A stretch of DNA of 64,000 bases from Halostagnicola larsenii XH-48. GTDB taxonomy: Archaea > Halobacteriota > Halobacteria > Halobacteriales > Natrialbaceae. The translations under genes and the position numbers were made by a program. Below the pieces are notes generated by a model. It did not search any database. It saw nothing but the letters and a program-made list of their open reading frames with translations, and had not been told where the DNA came from. The DNA lies in assembly GCF_000517625.1 (NCBI RefSeq), contig NZ_CP007055.1:558001-622000 (forward strand). Direction: 5' to 3'. Positions 15,599 through 23,998 of this stretch are shown piece by piece (within the stretch, counting starts at the first letter, position 1; every line of letters starts with the position of its first letter).

Positions 15599-15757
15599 TC
15601 ATAGTTCGACGACCTCGAGACAATCGGTGCCGCCACAGACCGGACACGACAGCTCCGAGACGGAGTGGTCTTCGGGGACGTCGTAGGTATAGTGGTTCTC
15701 GAACAGGTCGAGGAAACAGTCGTCGTCGGTGCACGTGATCTCTTCGGTCGGTGGCAT
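15599..15757 (-). CDS. Small conserved zinc-binding protein
   Basis: A 52-residue protein with two cysteine pairs: TCTDDDCFLD near the N-terminus and SCPVCGGTDCLE near the C-terminus, spaced as a single zinc ribbon. Between them is an aromatic segment (FENHYTYDVPED). Small, nearly invariant proteins of this wording occur in haloarchaea; function unknown. The frame is open upstream to 15856, but the sequence before the chosen Met is hydrophobic and atypical. It is divergent from the radical SAM gene. Confidence 0.78.
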   Translation of the reverse strand: MPPTEEITCTDDDCFLDLFENHYTYDVPEDHSVSELSCPVCGGTDCLEVVEL

Positions 15758-15908
15758 ACGCCCCACTAGCGGGAGTACGATTAAGAACGATTGGGTCCCG
15801 GAGCCGAGAGTCAGTCCGCACACAGCACGGCTGTGGGGATAGCATCCAGGACGCAAGCGCCAGGTCGTGTAGTCACCGTTTTAGGCCTCGAGACGCTACC
15901 ACTGTGCC

Positions 15909-17660
15909 ATGACAGACCCCGAAACGCTCTCGGTGACGATCGTCGACGGCTACGTCGATGAGCCAGCACACTTCGGGGTACCGCCGTACATGTCGACGTA
16001 TCCGCGGTACGCGGCCGGCGCGCTCGTCGACGCGGGCGTCCCGCGCGAGCGGATCACGTACCACACGATCGACGGCCTGCGCGACGAACCCGACCGCTGG
16101 CGGGACGTCGACGAGGCCGACCTCCTCGTCTACCTCGGCGGGATGACCGTCCCGGGGAAGTACGTCGGCGGAACCCCCGCAGAGCCCGACGAGGTCCGAA
16201 AACTCGCCTGGACGGCGAGCGGGACGACCCTGATGGGCGGTCCGGTCAAGTTCGGCGTCGGCGAGGAAAACGCCGGCGCGACCGAGACCGAGCGCCAGGA
16301 TTTAGACTTCGACTTCGTCGCGAAAGGCGACGTCGAAGCGGCGGTCTACGACCTCGTCGAGAGCGGCCTCGAGGGATTTAACAATCGAATGCGAGACGTC
16401 GACGAAGTCTCTCACTGGGCCCAGGAGGGCGCGTTCGTCGTCGAACAGCACCCGAACCACCCCGAGCACCTGATCTGCGAACTCGAGACCTCCCGGGGCT
16501 GTGCCTACCGATGTTCGTTCTGTACGGAACCGCTCTACGGAAACCCGACGTTCCGACCGCCGCCGACCGTCGTCGGCGAGGTCGACGCGCTCTCGAACCA
16601 CGGCGTCACGCACTTTCGAATCGGTCGGCAGGCCGACATCCTCGCCTACGGTGGCGACGGCGAAGCGCCGAATCCCGAGGCGCTGCGCGAACTCTACGGC
16701 GGGATCCGCGAGGTCGCACCCGACCTCGAGACGCTGCACCTCGACAACATGAACCCCATCACGATCGTCAACTGGCCCGAGGAAAGTCGGGAGGGGATCC
16801 GGATCATCGCCGAGCACAACACGCCGGGCGATACGGCCGCGTTCGGTCTCGAGTCGGCGGATCCCCTCGTTCAGGAGGAAAACAACCTGAACGTCAGCGC
16901 CGAGGAGTGTTTCGAGGCGGTAAAAATCGTCAACGAGGAGGCGGGCTGGCGACCCGACGGGAACTCGAAAACGGAGCGACCGGACGACCGCCCGGGGAAG
17001 GGGTCAGCAGGCGGCAATTCGCCGACTCGCCTCCCGAAGCTACTGCCCGGAATCAACCTCCTGCACGGACTCAAAGCCGAGCGCGAGGAGACCTACGAGC
17101 GAAACCTCGAGTTCCTCAGGCGCGTCTACGAGGAGGGGTACATGCTCCGCCGGATCAACATCCGGCAGGTCATGTCCTTCGACGGGACCGAGATGTCGGA
17201 TACCGGGGCGACGATCGCCAACGAGCACAAAGACCTGTTCAAACGCTACAAGAAACAGGTCCGCGAGGAAATCGACAACCCGATGCTCTCTCGGGTCGCG
17301 CCGAACGGAACCGTCCTGCCGGACGTCCACCTCGAGTACCATCAGGACGGCACGACGTTCGGCCGCCAACTCGGCACCTATCCGCTGCTCGTCGGCATCC
17401 CCGGCGAACTCGAGTTGGGGCGGACGATCGACGTGGCGGTGGTCGACCACGGCTACCGGTCGGTTTCCGGCGTCCCGTACCCGCTCGACGTAAACAGCGC
17501 GTCGATGGCCGAACTCGAGTCGATCCCCGGCATCGGCTCGAGTCGCGCGGGCGACATCGTCGTCAATCGCCCCTACGAATCCGTCACCGAGATAGATTCC
17601 GGGGCAGACGCGGATCTGACCCGGTTTGCGACGGTACGCTCGCTAAACCGCGCGGACTGA
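15909..17660 (+). CDS. Radical SAM protein with C-terminal helix-hairpin-helix domain
   Basis: A 583-residue protein. Residues 1-180 form a cobalamin-binding/MTTase-N-like Rossmann region without the extra Cys cluster of true methylthiotransferases. The radical SAM [4Fe-4S] motif is Cys198, Cys202 and Cys205 (CAYRCSFC), followed by barrel segments such as HLDNMNP and FGLESAD. A charged insert (about 352-375) interrupts the domain. The end carries a helix-hairpin-helix (DVNSASMAELESIPGIG, about 526-560), suggesting a nucleic-acid substrate. A TRAM-domain gene follows at 17922, the domain that methylthiotransferases carry in cis. It may therefore modify RNA; this is inference. Confidence 0.85.
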   Translation: MTDPETLSVTIVDGYVDEPAHFGVPPYMSTYPRYAAGALVDAGVPRERITYHTIDGLRDEPDRWRDVDEADLLVYLGGMTVPGKYVGGTPAEPDEVRKLAWTASGTTLMGGPVKFGVGEENAGATETERQDLDFDFVAKGDVEAAVYDLVESGLEGFNNRMRDVDEVSHWAQEGAFVVEQHPNHPEHLICELETSRGCAYRCSFCTEPLYGNPTFRPPPTVVGEVDALSNHGVTHFRIGRQADILAYGGDGEAPNPEALRELYGGIREVAPDLETLHLDNMNPITIVNWPEESREGIRIIAEHNTPGDTAAFGLESADPLVQEENNLNVSAEECFEAVKIVNEEAGWRPDGNSKTERPDDRPGKGSAGGNSPTRLPKLLPGINLLHGLKAEREETYERNLEFLRRVYEEGYMLRRINIRQVMSFDGTEMSDTGATIANEHKDLFKRYKKQVREEIDNPMLSRVAPNGTVLPDVHLEYHQDGTTFGRQLGTYPLLVGIPGELELGRTIDVAVVDHGYRSVSGVPYPLDVNSASMAELESIPGIGSSRAGDIVVNRPYESVTEIDSGADADLTRFATVRSLNRAD

Positions 17661-17879
17661 GAACCGGTCGATCGATTCTTTTGGAGCCGTCGCCAGAGGC
17701 GCGTCTCGAGGTCACTCGAGAATCGGCCAGCCATGTTATCGATGCGATCGAGCCGTGCCATTGATGAACAATAGCGCACAAACCCCGTCACTGCTGGCGG
17801 TTTCGCGACTCGCTCGAATCGCAAGTCGACGGCGTTCGGGGCCGACGCAGCCGAAAACGCGATCCTTCGGTCGGTAGTT

Positions 17880-17887
17880 CTATTATG
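17880..17887 (+). promoter_or_regulatory. TATA-like element of the TRAM gene
   Basis: CTATTATG is about 38 bases upstream of GTG 17922 but would overlap an alternative ATG at 17889, so it supports the later start. Confidence 0.4.
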
Positions 17888-17921
17888 CATGCGATTCAGA
17901 CAGAAACGTGAGGGTCTAACT

Positions 17922-18326
17922 GTGGAAATATCTGAAAAACTCCTGTGTCTGTTCAGTACAGATGTTTCGAAAGAGGAGGATCGATACGTCATCGAAGTAC
18001 CACGACAGGAAGTCGAAACCGGGGGCGTCGAACCGGGGGAAATTTACAAGGTTGCGTTGATCTCACGGGACGAGGCGACCGAGGAGACGCCAGTCACATC
18101 CGAGCGAACGAGTCCACCATCCGAACCACAGCCACCGGTGGATGTCGGTGAAACTCGATACGTCGAGATCGAAGACATCGGCAAACAGGGCGACGGCATC
18201 GCTCGCGTCGAGCGGGGCTACGTCATCATCGTGCCCGGAGCGGACGTGGGCGAACGGGTCAAAATCGAAGTCAGCGAGGTCAAATCGAACTTCGCGGTCG
18301 GCGAAGTGATCGAAGAAACCTTCTAA
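17922..18326 (+). CDS. TRAM domain-containing protein
   Basis: A 134-residue protein. The first 40 residues (VEISEKLLCLFSTDVSKEEDRYVIEVPRQEV) form a conserved haloarchaeal leader with a strand-rich look, followed by a short linker and a TRAM domain at about 75-134: GETRYVEIEDIGKQGDGIARVERGYVIIVPG and GERVKIEVSEVKSNFAVGEVIEE. TRAM is an OB-fold RNA-binding module; stand-alone archaeal TRAM proteins act as cold-shock-like RNA chaperones. GTG 17922 is chosen on similarity of the leader; ATG 17889 in the same frame is possible. The neighbouring radical SAM gene lacks a TRAM domain. Confidence 0.85.
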   Translation: MEISEKLLCLFSTDVSKEEDRYVIEVPRQEVETGGVEPGEIYKVALISRDEATEETPVTSERTSPPSEPQPPVDVGETRYVEIEDIGKQGDGIARVERGYVIIVPGADVGERVKIEVSEVKSNFAVGEVIEETF

Positions 18327-18477
18327 CCGCTCGAGGCCGTCGACTCCGCCCGGACGACGAGTGCTCTCCACGGTGACACCACAACTGTCTTCTGAGCGCA
18401 CCGCTCTCCCGGTATTGACGATCCGGCCCTATCCGAGGGGTTCTGACGGTATCGACTAGCTTCGATCGAGCCACGGA

Positions 18478-19245
18478 CTACCGGTTCGGAATCGTCTCGA
18501 GGTAGGTGTCGGGGTCCTCGTGGAAACAGTCGCCGACGACGACGGCGTCCGCGCCCGCCTCGAGGATCTCGGCCGTTTTCTCGCGGCTGTCGATCCCGCC
18601 GCCGTACAACAGCGTGGTGTCGCTGAGGTACGTCGCCGCCGCTTCGACGTCTTCCGGGCCGCCGTACGTGCCCGAGTACTCGACGTAGAGGATCGGAAAG
18701 CCGTAGAACGCCTCGGTCGCGAGCGCCGCGCCGGCGACCTCCTCGGGCGTGTATACGGTATCGACGCCGGAGACTTCGGCCGCCGCCGAATCGAGGTGCT
18801 GGACGACGTACCCTTCGCCGACGAGTTTCGTCACGAGGTCGGAAATCGCGTCGATCCCCTTCGATTCGATCACGTCTCCGAGCAGTGGCGCGCTCGAGCC
18901 GAACGTTTCGCTCGGTTTCCGTCCGATCTCGGTAAAGAGCTCGACGTGTTTGCCGACGAAGTGGTCCCAGTCGCCGTTGTAGACGGCCGGAACCGAGAGG
19001 TAATCGGCTCGTTCGATCGTCTCCTTCGAGACGTGGCTCGCGTCGTAGGGTTCTTGAAAGACGGGAATATCGGGCGCGGCGTCCGTGATCGACCGAATCG
19101 CCTCGAGCGTGTTGGCTTCGGTGACGCCGTCCGAGCCGCCGACCATCACGAGGTCCGTTTTCCGAAGGATCTCGAGGTCGGACGGAAGGGGTTTGGCCGG
19201 ATCGACCTTCGTGATGTGGCTGCACTCGTCCCAGTCGATATCCAT
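18478..19245 (-). CDS. PcrB/geranylgeranylglyceryl phosphate synthase-like prenyltransferase
   Basis: A 255-residue TIM-barrel protein of the PcrB/GGGPS family. HITKVDPAKPLPSD is the phosphate-proximal first strand; VMVGGSDGVTEAN, FQEPYDASHVS, YLSVPAVYNGDWDHFVGKH, YVEYSGTYG and LLYGGGIDSREKTAEILEAGADAVVVGDCF carry the glycerol-1-phosphate and prenyl-diphosphate contacts. The reaction is ether bond formation between sn-glycerol-1-phosphate and geranylgeranyl diphosphate, the first committed step of archaeal lipid synthesis. The exact chain-length use is not readable. ATG 19245 is chosen over an upstream start at 19287. The C-terminus has the complete barrel end (VVVGDCFHEDP). Confidence 0.87.
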   Translation of the reverse strand: MDIDWDECSHITKVDPAKPLPSDLEILRKTDLVMVGGSDGVTEANTLEAIRSITDAAPDIPVFQEPYDASHVSKETIERADYLSVPAVYNGDWDHFVGKHVELFTEIGRKPSETFGSSAPLLGDVIESKGIDAISDLVTKLVGEGYVVQHLDSAAAEVSGVDTVYTPEEVAGAALATEAFYGFPILYVEYSGTYGGPEDVEAAATYLSDTTLLYGGGIDSREKTAEILEAGADAVVVGDCFHEDPDTYLETIPNR

Positions 19246-19331
19246 GCGTGGCGGTTTGCTCACCCGCCTAATATCTCTGCTGGTCACTCCTGGGTCGTCG
19301 TTTTGTCACCGAACGCGCCGTGCGTTCGAGG

Positions 19332-20090
19332 CTACTCCTCGAGCGGCGTCCCGTCCGCTCGTTTCGGGCCTTCGGAATCGTGAACCACGACTCCGTCGCG
19401 GCCGGGTGATGTGGGCTCGTAGTTGTCTCTGACGGCGATGGCCTCCTCGAGTTCCCGCACGGCCCGTTCTTTCAACGCGCCGGCGAGGTCCTCCGCGTCC
19501 ACGCGGGAGATGTCTCGGCCCAGTCCTTCACACTCGTGGGCCCGAACGAGTCCTTCCTCGTCGACGGCCTCGCCCATCGGCTGGCTCGTTCCCGCGAGCG
19601 CGACGCTGAACGGGTAGGTCCGACAGATCAGGGGCCGATCCTCGTGTGCGACACAGCCGCCGACTCCCCGTTCGTCTTCTTCGTAGAATACGCAATCTCC
19701 ACAGGCGGTCGTCTGCAGCGCCCACTCGAACGTTTCGCCCTCGAGGTCGCCGTCCTCGTCTTCGGTCAATCCGTACGGCATCGGGCGAGCGACGTCTCGC
19801 CACTCGTCGGCGGTCGCGCCGTCGACCGCCAGCTCTCGCGGCTCGCGATCGGAGTCCACCTCATCGCTCGCCCCCTCGAGCAGCGTTCTGACCTCGTCGG
19901 GAAAGACCGTCGCCGTGTGCGCTTCGGTCGCCTCGGCGTCGGTGCTTCCATCTCCGCTGTCGTCGTTTTTTTCGGCGGTACAGCACGCGCCACAGCGCGT
20001 ACATTCGAATCCGATCGATTCGATCGCGTCCGCCAGATCGCTCTCCGAGAGGTCACGGGCCTGCTCGAGTTCCGATTCGAGAGACTGCAC
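19332..20090 (-). CDS. YkgJ-type cysteine-cluster protein (zinc/iron-chelating)
   Basis: A 252-residue protein with the UPF0153/YkgJ cysteine layout: ECTRCGACC at about residues 29-37, then ACGDCVFY, GGCVAHEDRPLICRTYPF, and HECEGLG. These cysteines form a metal or Fe-S cluster site; some members are linked to protein lysine modification or metal handling, but no activity is settled. Acidic low-complexity stretches separate the clusters. The start is GTG 20090, with GAGG close upstream and an AT-rich CATTTTTCC box about 30 bases before it. It follows no clear operon partner. Confidence 0.8.
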   Translation of the reverse strand: MQSLESELEQARDLSESDLADAIESIGFECTRCGACCTAEKNDDSGDGSTDAEATEAHTATVFPDEVRTLLEGASDEVDSDREPRELAVDGATADEWRDVARPMPYGLTEDEDGDLEGETFEWALQTTACGDCVFYEEDERGVGGCVAHEDRPLICRTYPFSVALAGTSQPMGEAVDEEGLVRAHECEGLGRDISRVDAEDLAGALKERAVRELEEAIAVRDNYEPTSPGRDGVVVHDSEGPKRADGTPLEE

Positions 20091-20192
20091 ACCTCACACT
20101 CGTCGCCGAAGCGGAAAAATGAGTTGCTGTCGGCGGCTGCCGGCGACCGTCGGTCGACAACGCGGATCCGGACCGATTACGCCGAGGGCCGA

Positions 20193-21005
20193 TCACGCCG
20201 AATTGGACTCGCGCGCTCGCGCTCGCTCGCCATCCCAGTCGACCCGTCCTTCGACCGCGAGTTTCTCGAGGTGAGCACGCACCGTCGCTCGAGCCATCGC
20301 TCGAACGCCACTCAGATCCTTTTCGTAGGCGGCCTCAAGGATCTCGTCCAGCGTTTCGGCTCCGGAATCGACGGCCGCGAGCACGCGTCGTTCTCGCTGG
20401 ATTCGATGCTCGAGAAGTCGCTCGAGGGTCGCTCGGGGGTGGTCGATGACCGGACCGTGGCCGGGAAGCAGTTCGGGCGGGTCGATGGCCCAGAGGCGTC
20501 TGAGTGTGGTCATGTACGCCCGCATCTCGCCGTCAGGAGCGCCGACGACGACGCTCCCCTCGGCCATCGCGCAGTCTCCGCAGACGATCGGACCTCCGTC
20601 TCCGACGACCAGCCCGATGTGATCGCTCGCGTGGCCGGGCGCGTCGAGGACGGTAACCGTATCGGCGGTTCCCGACCCGTCCCCGATCGAAATCGTCGAA
20701 CCGGGCCACAGCAGCCGATCCGGATCGCGGTTCGTCGCCTCGAGAAATCGATCCACGTGACCGCGGTGGGCCCAGACCGCGGCGTCGGTTCGATCGGCGT
20801 ATGCGGTGACACCGCCGACGTGGTCCGGGTGCGTGTGGGTCACCACGATGTGTTCGACGTTGCGCGCCGCGACCAGGTCGTCGAGTTCGTCGGTTCGATC
20901 CGCGGGATCGACGAGGACCGCGGGATCGGTCCCGAGGAGGTATGCGTTCGTCGCTCCGCCCGGTGCGGCGGTCTCGACGGGAACCGAGCGGCGGACGATG
21001 TTCAT
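20193..21005 (-). CDS. MBL-fold metallohydrolase with C-terminal winged helix (LACTB2-like)
   Basis: A 270-residue metallo-beta-lactamase-fold enzyme. The zinc motif THTHPDHVGG (HxHxDH), the later His in LDAPGHASDHIG, the bridging Asp in VCGDCAM and the final His in LPGHGPV are all present. The last 65 residues (DEILEAAYEKD, ATVRAHLEKLAVEGRV) form a winged helix, as in LACTB2/RNase-related hydrolases. The likely role is thioester, phosphoester or RNA hydrolysis. ATG 21005 is used because upstream codons to 21104 do not match the family. Upstream on the same strand is the small HTH gene. Confidence 0.88.
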   Translation of the reverse strand: MNIVRRSVPVETAAPGGATNAYLLGTDPAVLVDPADRTDELDDLVAARNVEHIVVTHTHPDHVGGVTAYADRTDAAVWAHRGHVDRFLEATNRDPDRLLWPGSTISIGDGSGTADTVTVLDAPGHASDHIGLVVGDGGPIVCGDCAMAEGSVVVGAPDGEMRAYMTTLRRLWAIDPPELLPGHGPVIDHPRATLERLLEHRIQRERRVLAAVDSGAETLDEILEAAYEKDLSGVRAMARATVRAHLEKLAVEGRVDWDGERARARESNSA

Positions 21006-21173
21006 AATAGACGGTTCGCTCGAGGAGAAAAATGCGTATCGGAACGACAGTAGCGTTACCAGAACGGTGCCATACGATCCTGTGCGGCTCGTATCCGAGG
21101 CCAACAGCTGTCTCCCCCATATGTGGCTTCGGCAGGCTCTCGGCCCGGGGCGTCGCTGGCAGTCACGTCCGCT

Positions 21174-21455
21174 TCAGTGGTTGAGGTAGTAGACCTGTTT
21201 GCGCGCGTCGCGGAAGCTGTATCGCGATTCGACGAGTTCGACGTCCTCGAGTCGATTGAGCGCGTAGCGAACGGTTCGATCCGGAAGCAGCGATTCTTCG
21301 GCGAGTTGTCCCTGTGAAAGGGGAGAATCCGTCTCGAGAACTTTTGCGACGAGTTTCGCGCTCGGCGGCAGGTCACGAAGGCGGTCACGGTATTCGGCTT
21401 CGGTCAGCGGTTCTTCGGCGGCGCCAGCTTGCTCGTCAGCCGTACTCATACTCAT
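21174..21455 (-). CDS. Small winged-helix (MarR/TrmB-like) transcriptional regulator
   Basis: A 93-residue protein consisting almost only of a winged helix: LPPSAKLVAKVLETDSPLSQGQLAEESLLPDRTVRYALNRLEDVELVESRYSFRDARKQVYYL. The recognition helix is about DRTVRYALNRLED and the wing is SRYSFRDARKQVYY. The first 20 residues are acidic and flexible. Two in-frame ATGs (21455, 21449) are possible; both fit a TATA-like ACATATAG about 36-44 bases upstream. It is divergent from the PPOX gene, and the shared AT-rich intergenic region makes that gene a candidate target. Confidence 0.85.
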   Translation of the reverse strand: MSMSTADEQAGAAEEPLTEAEYRDRLRDLPPSAKLVAKVLETDSPLSQGQLAEESLLPDRTVRYALNRLEDVELVESRYSFRDARKQVYYLNH

Positions 21456-21490
21456 ACCATCCCCAGCGAATGGACGATGGTAAAGCTTCC

Positions 21491-21549
21491 CTATATGTGG
21501 ATAGGAACAATCCAGTTTGTAATAGGTGTATTAGTAGTATATATATTTG
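21491..21549. promoter_or_regulatory. Back-to-back promoters of the HTH and PPOX genes
   Basis: On the minus strand CCACATATAG (21491-21500) serves the HTH gene. On the plus strand GTATATATATTTG (21537-21549) is a strong TATA box 45 bases before the PPOX ATG. The region is markedly AT-rich for this genome. Confidence 0.6.
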
Positions 21550-21591
21550 ATTTGCGAACCGCTCTTCCCGCTCGCGGTCGTTGGTGGTCGT

Positions 21592-21993
21592 ATGGAATCT
21601 ATCCCAGCGGAGTATCAGGATTTGTTCGATCGAGAAAGCATCGCGCACGTTTCGACGATCATGCCCGACGGAACGCCACAGGTGACTCCGGTCTGGGTCG
21701 ATATCGACGACGAGGGCTACATTCTCATCAACACCGTTCGAAGTCGACAAAAGGCCCGGAACATCTCCGAGAATCCGAAGATCGGGCTCTCGATCACCGA
21801 TCCGGACGACCCGTACCAATACCTCTCGATCCGCGGCGCCGTCGAGGAGATGACGACCGAGGGTGCCGTCGATCACATCGATCAGCTCGCACAGCGGTAC
21901 ATGGACGTCGAGGAGTACCCCTACCACGACGATGAAGAGAGCGACCGGGTAATCGTACGAATTCGGCCCGACCGCGTAATCGCGGGACAGTGA
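21592..21993 (+). CDS. PPOX-class (pyridoxamine-phosphate-oxidase-like) F420/flavin-binding protein
   Basis: A 133-residue split-barrel protein. IAHVSTIMPDGTPQVTPVWVDIDDEGYILINTVRSRQKARNI contains the strand pair and the TPVW motif typical of F420-dependent Rv1155/Rv2607-type PPOX proteins; KARNISENPKIGLSITD contacts the cofactor phosphate. Haloarchaea make F420, so F420 binding is plausible, though FMN cannot be excluded. ATG 21592 follows a strong TATA box; the frame upstream to 21547 is not conserved-looking. Substrate unknown. Confidence 0.85.
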   Translation: MESIPAEYQDLFDRESIAHVSTIMPDGTPQVTPVWVDIDDEGYILINTVRSRQKARNISENPKIGLSITDPDDPYQYLSIRGAVEEMTTEGAVDHIDQLAQRYMDVEEYPYHDDEESDRVIVRIRPDRVIAGQ

Positions 21994-22233
21994 CGGCGGG
22001 GCGTCTCCGATCGACGACGGTTTCCTGCTGGCTGTTCACGTTCAGATCTGTGTCTCGCTCGCCGAACCCGCTCTGAGAGCTTGTGGCAGCGCTCCGTTGT
22101 TCCTCCGATAGCGGCGCTCCGTGCTAGTCGTTCTCCGGGAAGACGTAACCTGACCGCCCGAGATACTTTCCAAATCGCCCCTCAGCGTCATCCAGTATTG
22201 TTTTATCCTCCGACACCTGTAGTTTCGCCCAGT

Positions 22234-22941
22234 GTGAAAGGACAGGAGTGGTACCAGGCCGACGATGTCGCCGAGGAGTACGACGACAAACGGTTCTCTC
22301 AGGGTGGTGAACTGATCGACCAGCGTGAGAAGGAGGCCGTACTCGAGGCGATCGCTCCCCTCGAGGACAAAGACGTACTCGAAATCGCCTGTGGTACCGG
22401 GCGATTCACCGTGATGCTCGCAGCACGCGGTGCGAACGTCGTGGGACTCGATATTTCGGCTGCGATGTTACAGCGCGGACGCCAGAAAGCACAGCACGTA
22501 GACGTTTCGGGGAATCTCGATTTCCTCCGCGGGGATGCAGGACGACTCCCGTTCCCGGACGATCACTTCGATACGGTCGTCGCGATGCGGTTTTTCCATC
22601 TCGCGGACGATCCGGAGGGATTCCTGCGTGAAATGCGCCGGGTTTCGCGCGATCAGATCGTCTTCGATACGTTCAACAGGTTTTCCTCCCGGAGCATCTA
22701 CAACTGGGCGCTCCCGATGGGGTCGCGACTCTACTCGAAAAGCGAGGTGAGCGTCCTGCTCGCCAAAACCGAACTCAAACTCGAGGCGGTCGAAGACGAC
22801 TTCATCGTCCCGTACGGGTTCTACCGGTCGGTTCCGAACGTCTTCGCGTCGCCAATCCGTCGGCTCGATTCGCTCGTCGGAACGCTCCCGATTACCGACC
22901 ACCTCTCGTCGGTCTCCTACTGGAATACGAGCGTTAGATAA
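22234..22941 (+). CDS. Class I SAM-dependent methyltransferase
   Basis: A 235-residue methyltransferase. Motif I is VLEIACGTGRFTVMLAARG, the acidic end of strand 2 is VVGLDIS, motif post-I/II is FLRGDAGRLPFPDDHFDTVVAMRFFHLADD, and FLREMRRVSRDQIVFDTFN resembles UbiE/COQ5-type enzymes. The substrate may be lipid- or sugar-like. GTG 22234 is chosen because TGTTTTATCC at 22199-22208 is about 30 bases upstream, consistent with a leaderless transcript; the frame extends to 22081 without family-like sequence. A GT2 glycosyltransferase follows 71 bases after the stop. Confidence 0.88.
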   Translation: MKGQEWYQADDVAEEYDDKRFSQGGELIDQREKEAVLEAIAPLEDKDVLEIACGTGRFTVMLAARGANVVGLDISAAMLQRGRQKAQHVDVSGNLDFLRGDAGRLPFPDDHFDTVVAMRFFHLADDPEGFLREMRRVSRDQIVFDTFNRFSSRSIYNWALPMGSRLYSKSEVSVLLAKTELKLEAVEDDFIVPYGFYRSVPNVFASPIRRLDSLVGTLPITDHLSSVSYWNTSVR

Positions 22942-23012
22942 CAACTCGCTAACTATCCGACGTGGGAAAAACCCCATTCTATTTTTACTGTTGGGTGAAT
23001 CTACGTATTCAT

Positions 23013-23924
23013 ATGGAGCTCTCGGTAGTCGTCTCGACGCTCAACGACCGGGAGCAACTGGTCTCTAGTCTCGATGTCCTGACCGATCGAACGCCATCCT
23101 CGACCGAAATCATCGTTGTTAACGGCCCGTCGTCGGACGGAACGACCGGTGTCGTTCGCGAGCGCGAGGACGTCGACGTCCTCGTCGAAATCTCGGAACG
23201 AAACACGAACGTCTCTCGAAACGCCGGCCTCGAGGTCGCCTCGAGCGATGTCATCGCGTTTCTGGACGGCAGGTACGCGATCGAACGAGGGTGGTACGAG
23301 GCCGTCGAGAACGCGATTACAGCCGGCGCCGACATCGTTACGGGGCCGATATCGGGCGTCCGGGACGCGATCTCTCGACGACCGCGAGAGATAGACGGGC
23401 AAACGGTGACTCTGTTTGACTGTGACAACGTCGCGTTCGACTCGTCGGTGTTAGAGGCGCTCGACGGCTTCGACGAGTACCTCTCCGTTGATGGCTCTCG
23501 AGACTGCGCACACCGCGTTAGTGCACTCGGGTTCGACGTGACCTGCGAGGACGAGATGGCGATACAGTGTGACGTCGAAACCGACGGCGGTCGGCGCGAA
23601 CCCGATTGGGGAACGACGTATCGATCGCTCTCCTATCGACTGGCAAAGAACGACGGACCGCGACCGACGGTCGTCGGCCGGATCGGTGCCAGTGCGCTTC
23701 GAGATGGCGTCAGTGCCATTCGGACCATCCTGTCCGGCGAATCGACGCCAACCGGCTGGTTCGACGACGGGATATCGGTGACGAAAAATCTGGGAAGCGG
23801 TTTCATAGACGGCGTTCGGGCTCGGTATGCCGACCGATCGTTGCGCCGGAACCCGAACGGGCTTTCGGTGAGACACGATCGCGCGGTGCAGGTGTACGAT
23901 CGACGCGACACGACGGCGGAGTAG
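23013..23924 (+). CDS. Family 2 glycosyltransferase
   Basis: A 303-residue GT-A glycosyltransferase. The start SVVVSTLNDREQL and TEIIVVNGPSSDGT give the nucleotide-binding half; RNTNVSRNAGLEVASSDVIAFLDG leads to the metal site, which reads LDGRY instead of the common DxD. No transmembrane helix is apparent, so the protein is probably cytoplasmic or peripheral. ATG 23013 lies about 30 bases after CTATTTTTA. Together with the methyltransferase before it and the amidohydrolase after it (opposite strand) it forms a small surface-glycan-like locus, but substrate and product are unknown. Confidence 0.85.
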   Translation: MELSVVVSTLNDREQLVSSLDVLTDRTPSSTEIIVVNGPSSDGTTGVVREREDVDVLVEISERNTNVSRNAGLEVASSDVIAFLDGRYAIERGWYEAVENAITAGADIVTGPISGVRDAISRRPREIDGQTVTLFDCDNVAFDSSVLEALDGFDEYLSVDGSRDCAHRVSALGFDVTCEDEMAIQCDVETDGGRREPDWGTTYRSLSYRLAKNDGPRPTVVGRIGASALRDGVSAIRTILSGESTPTGWFDDGISVTKNLGSGFIDGVRARYADRSLRRNPNGLSVRHDRAVQVYDRRDTTAE

Positions 23925-23998
23925 GTTTCGACCGGAAACGCGAGTAGTCGCGGTATCAGGTACGAACGGTCTCGATTTCTGTCACGAGGGTCGTGTTC

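Noticed and set aside
22088-22122. GCGCTCCGT direct repeat in the gap before the methyltransferase
   Set aside because: Nine-base identity in GC-rich DNA without symmetry or conserved spacing; probably chance.
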